From Brevundimonas sp. NIBR11 (GTDB lineage: Bacteria > Pseudomonadota > Alphaproteobacteria > Caulobacterales > Caulobacteraceae): a DNA stretch of 64,000 nt. The stretch's first letter is position 1, and every line of letters begins with the position of its first letter. The translations under genes and the position numbers were made by a program. This document shows positions 61,476 to 64,000 of this stretch, piece by piece. The DNA is taken from positions 2,646,001 to 2,710,000 of the forward strand of contig NZ_CP115465.1 in NCBI RefSeq assembly GCF_027912535.1, written 5' to 3'. The notes under the pieces were generated by a model that saw nothing but the letters and a program-made list of their open reading frames with translations, did not search any database and was not told the DNA's origin.

Positions 61476-63134
61476 TTGCATCACCACGGCACGGTCTTTC
61501 TGCTTCTGGCTTATGCGGTCGCGGTCCTCGCGGGCTGGACGGCGCTCGACCTGTTCCAGCGGCTGAAGGGACGCGAGGGGCGGGATCGCGCACCCTGGCT
61601 CGGGGCGGCGGCGCTCGCCATGGGCGGCGGGATCTGGTCGATGCATTTCATCGCCATGCTCGGCTTCGATCCGGGCGCACCCGTGAGCTATGATCCCGGC
61701 CTGACCCTACTGTCGTTCCTGCTCGCGGTGGCAGGGACGGCCGGGGCCTTCTTCGCCGCCTCTCGAGAGCGTCTCGGCCGGGGCCGCATCCCGGTTGCGG
61801 GCGCCGCCATGGGTTTGGCCATCGCGGCGATGCACTATGTCGGCATGGCGGCGATGCGCACGACGGCAGCGGTGGGCTGGCGCGTCGATCTGGTCGTCGC
61901 CTCGGTGCTAATCGCCATCGCCGCCTCGGTCGCCGCCCTGTGGGCCTCGCGGCAAGAGACCTCCATCCCCTGGCGCGCCGCCGCCGCCGCCAGTCTCGGT
62001 ATTGCGGTCGTCGGCATGCACTACACCGGCATGGCCGCGCTCGACCTGGCGCCGGTCACCCATGCCATGGCCGAGGGCGGCGCCCCGCCCCTGGCCCTGG
62101 CCGTCAGCATCGCCGCCGTCACCGCGGTCATCCTGTTCATGGCCCTGGCCGCCTCCATGGCGGACGAGCGTTCACGGCTGGTGTCGACACTGGCGGCGGC
62201 CGGCGTCGGCTATTGGGAGGTCAACCTCAAGGATCGCAGCTTCACCCTGTCGCCCCGTGCCCGGGAGTTGATCGCCATGCCCAAGGATCGACCGGACGGC
62301 GACGTCATGAACCCCGTCTGGGTCGAGAACGACGACCATCTGGCCCGCCGCCGCGCCGCTCTGGAGGCCGCCATCGCGGGCGAAGCGGAGTACGACGTCG
62401 AATACCCGATCGCCGGAACCGACCGCTGGGTCCAGTCGCGCGGCAGCCTGGTCCGTTCCCGCTCCGGCCGTCCGCTCAAACTGGCGGGCGTGGTCTCCGA
62501 CATCACCGACCGGCACCGTGCGTTCGAAGCCCTGGAGACCAGCGAGCGCCGCCAGAAGTTGCTCATCAACGAGCTGAACCACCGGGTGAAGAACACCCTC
62601 GCCACCCTCCAGTCGATCGCGACGCTCACCGCGCGCCGGGCGTCCTCCGTGGAGGAGTTCTCCGCCCTGTTCGAGGCCCGCCTGATGGCGCTGTCCGAAA
62701 CCCACAACCTCCTGACCGCCTCGGGTTGGGAGCAGGCGACGCTCGTGGATCTGCTCACCAAGGAGTTGCGGCCCTACGCGCCCGACCAGTTCCGCCTGAC
62801 CGGCCCCGACGTGCTGTTCGACGCGTCCCAGGCCCTGGCTATGGGGATGATCGCCCACGAACTGGCCACCAACGCCGCCAAGCATGGCGCGCTCAGCACC
62901 CCCGACGGCTGCGTGACCGTGTCCTGGTCGGACGCCGATGCCGACGGGAGCCACACCCTCGAGTGGCTCGAGGCCGACGGCCCGCCCGTCTCCGCGCCCA
63001 GCCGGACCGGCTTTGGGTCCCGGCTCATCGCGACCAGCCTCAAAGGCGACCTTAAGGGCGAGGCCGACCTCGACTACGCCCCGGATGGTTTGCGAGCGCG
63101 ACTGGTCTTTCGGCCTCGAAAGACCGTCAGCTGA
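61476..63134 (+). CDS. MHYT sensor - PAS - HWE histidine kinase
   Basis: A 552-residue membrane sensor kinase. N-terminal MHYT domain with about seven helices and the motifs M-H-F-I-A-M, M-H-Y-V-G-M and M-H-Y-T-G-M, proposed to bind copper and sense O2, CO or NO. A PAS-like domain follows (about 235-350; VGYWEVNLKDRSFTLSPRAR and VWVENDDHLARRRAALEAAI). The kinase has NELNHRVKNTLATLQSIATL (phosphorylated His in H-R-x-K-N) and a GHKL part with HELATNAAKHGALS and LEWLEADGPPVSAP (W-x-E), placing it in the HWE/HisKA_2 group. Start is TTG at 61476; an in-frame stop lies 30 bases earlier. No response regulator adjacent. Convergent with the GNAT gene, sharing eight bases. Confidence 0.9.
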   Translation: MHHHGTVFLLLAYAVAVLAGWTALDLFQRLKGREGRDRAPWLGAAALAMGGGIWSMHFIAMLGFDPGAPVSYDPGLTLLSFLLAVAGTAGAFFAASRERLGRGRIPVAGAAMGLAIAAMHYVGMAAMRTTAAVGWRVDLVVASVLIAIAASVAALWASRQETSIPWRAAAAASLGIAVVGMHYTGMAALDLAPVTHAMAEGGAPPLALAVSIAAVTAVILFMALAASMADERSRLVSTLAAAGVGYWEVNLKDRSFTLSPRARELIAMPKDRPDGDVMNPVWVENDDHLARRRAALEAAIAGEAEYDVEYPIAGTDRWVQSRGSLVRSRSGRPLKLAGVVSDITDRHRAFEALETSERRQKLLINELNHRVKNTLATLQSIATLTARRASSVEEFSALFEARLMALSETHNLLTASGWEQATLVDLLTKELRPYAPDQFRLTGPDVLFDASQALAMGMIAHELATNAAKHGALSTPDGCVTVSWSDADADGSHTLEWLEADGPPVSAPSRTGFGSRLIATSLKGDLKGEADLDYAPDGLRARLVFRPRKTVS

Positions 63135-63711
63135 ACGCCGCCAGCCGGTCGTCCAGCCCTGCGCGCACCACCGGCCATTCCTCGGCCAGGATGGAGAAGA
63201 TCACCGAGCTTCTCACCCGCCCGGTCCAGGTGATCTTGTCGTCGCGCATCACGCCCTCGCGCATCGCGCCCAGTTTCGTCATCGCCGCCTGGCTGCGCTG
63301 GTTCAGCTGGTCGACTTGAAACACCACGCGGTGGGCGCCGCTGGAAAAGGCGTGGTCCAACAACAGCCGCTTGGCCGCCGGATTGACCACGCCGCCGCGC
63401 GCCGACGGCCGGTAGTAGGTGGTGCCGATCTCGACCGACCGGTTCTCCGGCTGGATGAAGATATAGGTCGAACAGCCGACCAACTCGCCGTCCCGGATCA
63501 CCGCGAACGGAACCCGCGTCCCCGCCGCCTGCTGCGCCCGCAGGTTGGCCCAGCCGCCATCGAACTGCTCGCCGCCCAGAGAGGCGTAGTAGAGCGTCGG
63601 CCACAGCTCCGGATCCTCGTCGCAGACCGCACGCAACGCCTCGCGGTGCCGTTCCTCGATCGGCTCCAGCCGGACGAAGTCGTTTTCGAGAACCTCGGAG
63701 GTGAGGTTCAT
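63127..63711 (-). CDS. GNAT family N-acetyltransferase
   Basis: A 194-residue acetyltransferase resembling the RimJ/RimL group: LEPIEERHREALRAVCDEDP, VPFAVIRDGELVGCSTYIFI, GTTYYRPSARGGVVNPAAKR (R-x-x-G-V/A loop of the acetyl-CoA site) and VVFQVDQLNQRSQAAMTKLG. Acceptor unknown. ATG 63711 overlaps the TGA of the preceding gene (ATGA); a GTG at 63723 is an alternative. In the same operon as the partial oxidoreductase. Confidence 0.88.
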   Translation of the reverse strand: MNLTSEVLENDFVRLEPIEERHREALRAVCDEDPELWPTLYYASLGGEQFDGGWANLRAQQAAGTRVPFAVIRDGELVGCSTYIFIQPENRSVEIGTTYYRPSARGGVVNPAAKRLLLDHAFSSGAHRVVFQVDQLNQRSQAAMTKLGAMREGVMRDDKITWTGRVRSSVIFSILAEEWPVVRAGLDDRLAAFS

Positions 63712-64000
63712 TCCCCCAGACACCTCAGGGCGACCTCGAGGTTGCGCATACCGTCTTCACCCGTGACCGCCGGCGTCTCGCCGGTGCGGATGGCGTGGGC
63801 GAAGGCTTCGAGCTCCTTCTTCAGCGGCTCGTTCGGCCAGCTCATGACGCCGCGCGTGGAGTAGGAGCCGTCTGGCTGCTGGCCGAAATATTCGGTGACC
63901 TGACGCGTCATCAGGTCGGCGACCACGAATTTCGAACCCGTGGCGACCTGAAGCGTGCGGGTCTTGTAGGGCGTCACCCAGTTGGTGGTGATGTGGGCGA
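63708..64000 (-). CDS. Gfo/Idh/MocA family oxidoreductase (C-terminal part only)
   Basis: The C-terminal 96 codons of a larger gene that starts beyond base 64000. Reads ITTNWVTPYKTRTLQVATGS, then DLMTRQVTEYFGQQPDGSYS and WPNEPLKKELEAFAHAIRTG, ending MRNLEVALRCLGE. This is the typical end of a dehydrogenase of the Gfo/Idh/MocA type. The frame is open to the edge. The stop overlaps the GNAT start. Confidence 0.8.
   Translation of the reverse strand, partial: AHITTNWVTPYKTRTLQVATGSKFVVADLMTRQVTEYFGQQPDGSYSTRGVMSWPNEPLKKELEAFAHAIRTGETPAVTGEDGMRNLEVALRCLGE

Overview
The window is 64 kb of GC-rich, gene-dense chromosome from an alphaproteobacterium, most likely a Caulobacteraceae member close to Brevundimonas. 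The grounds are the high GC content, the alphaproteobacterial forms of HslV (with propeptide), InfC, TypA, HslU, ClpB, BioB and MaeB, the many Tat/Sec-exported and lipoprotein genes, and REP-like CCCGCGAAAGCGGG hairpins. No rRNA, tRNA, CRISPR array, transposase or integrase is visible. Almost everything reads as stable core genome.

Layout. 1-5 kb: end-truncated MFS efflux gene, infC (apparently with an AUU start), a family-9 glycosyltransferase, an ABHD10-like esterase and an M23 envelope peptidase. 5.5-9.3 kb: a ydbH-ynbE-ydbL set (AsmA-like inter-membrane lipid transport). 9.4-16 kb: OPT transporter, BioY, cytochrome c', typA, moeB and a BLUF-like gene. 16-24 kb: hslV and hslU split by an NTF2-like gene, rlmN, a membrane protein, ahcY with a strong palindromic operator, and an unrecognised gene. 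24-31 kb: HIG1 protein, PduO-type cobalamin adenosyltransferase and mmsA (a propionate/valine and B12 theme), an aminotransferase, and secA. 32-42 kb: parvulin lipoprotein-argJ, an amidohydrolase, bioB, several small exported proteins, a FAD monooxygenase, an OmpA lipoprotein and a class C-type serine hydrolase. 42-51 kb: clpB, one AT-rich foreign-looking gene, YciI-maeB, dapF, a host-attachment-type protein and a K+ channel. 51-64 kb: two tandem S9 peptidases, DUF1223, glpK, a threonine dehydratase-MaoC pair, an MHYT-HWE kinase, a GNAT acetyltransferase and the end of a Gfo/Idh/MocA oxidoreductase.

How genes cooperate. Proteostasis genes (hslV, hslU, clpB, secA, PpiC-like lipoprotein, IF3, TypA) are over-represented. 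Envelope genes (YdbH/YnbE/YdbL, M23, OmpA, GT9) form a second theme. BioY and BioB give both uptake and synthesis of biotin. PduO and MmsA both serve the route from valine/propionate towards the TCA cycle, where MaeB can draw off carbon.

The most unusual item is the single AT-rich gene at 45069-46007. It joins an N-terminal region carrying a HEPN-type R-N-x3-H motif to a C-terminal PD-(D/E)XK nuclease core, and looks like a one-gene defence or toxin system inserted between clpB and yciI. Also notable are a BLUF-like protein lacking the photochemically essential Gln, with a perfect 20-bp palindrome over its start, and a 26-bp palindrome abutting a well-formed promoter of ahcY. All functional names rest on reading motifs by eye; no database search was run.
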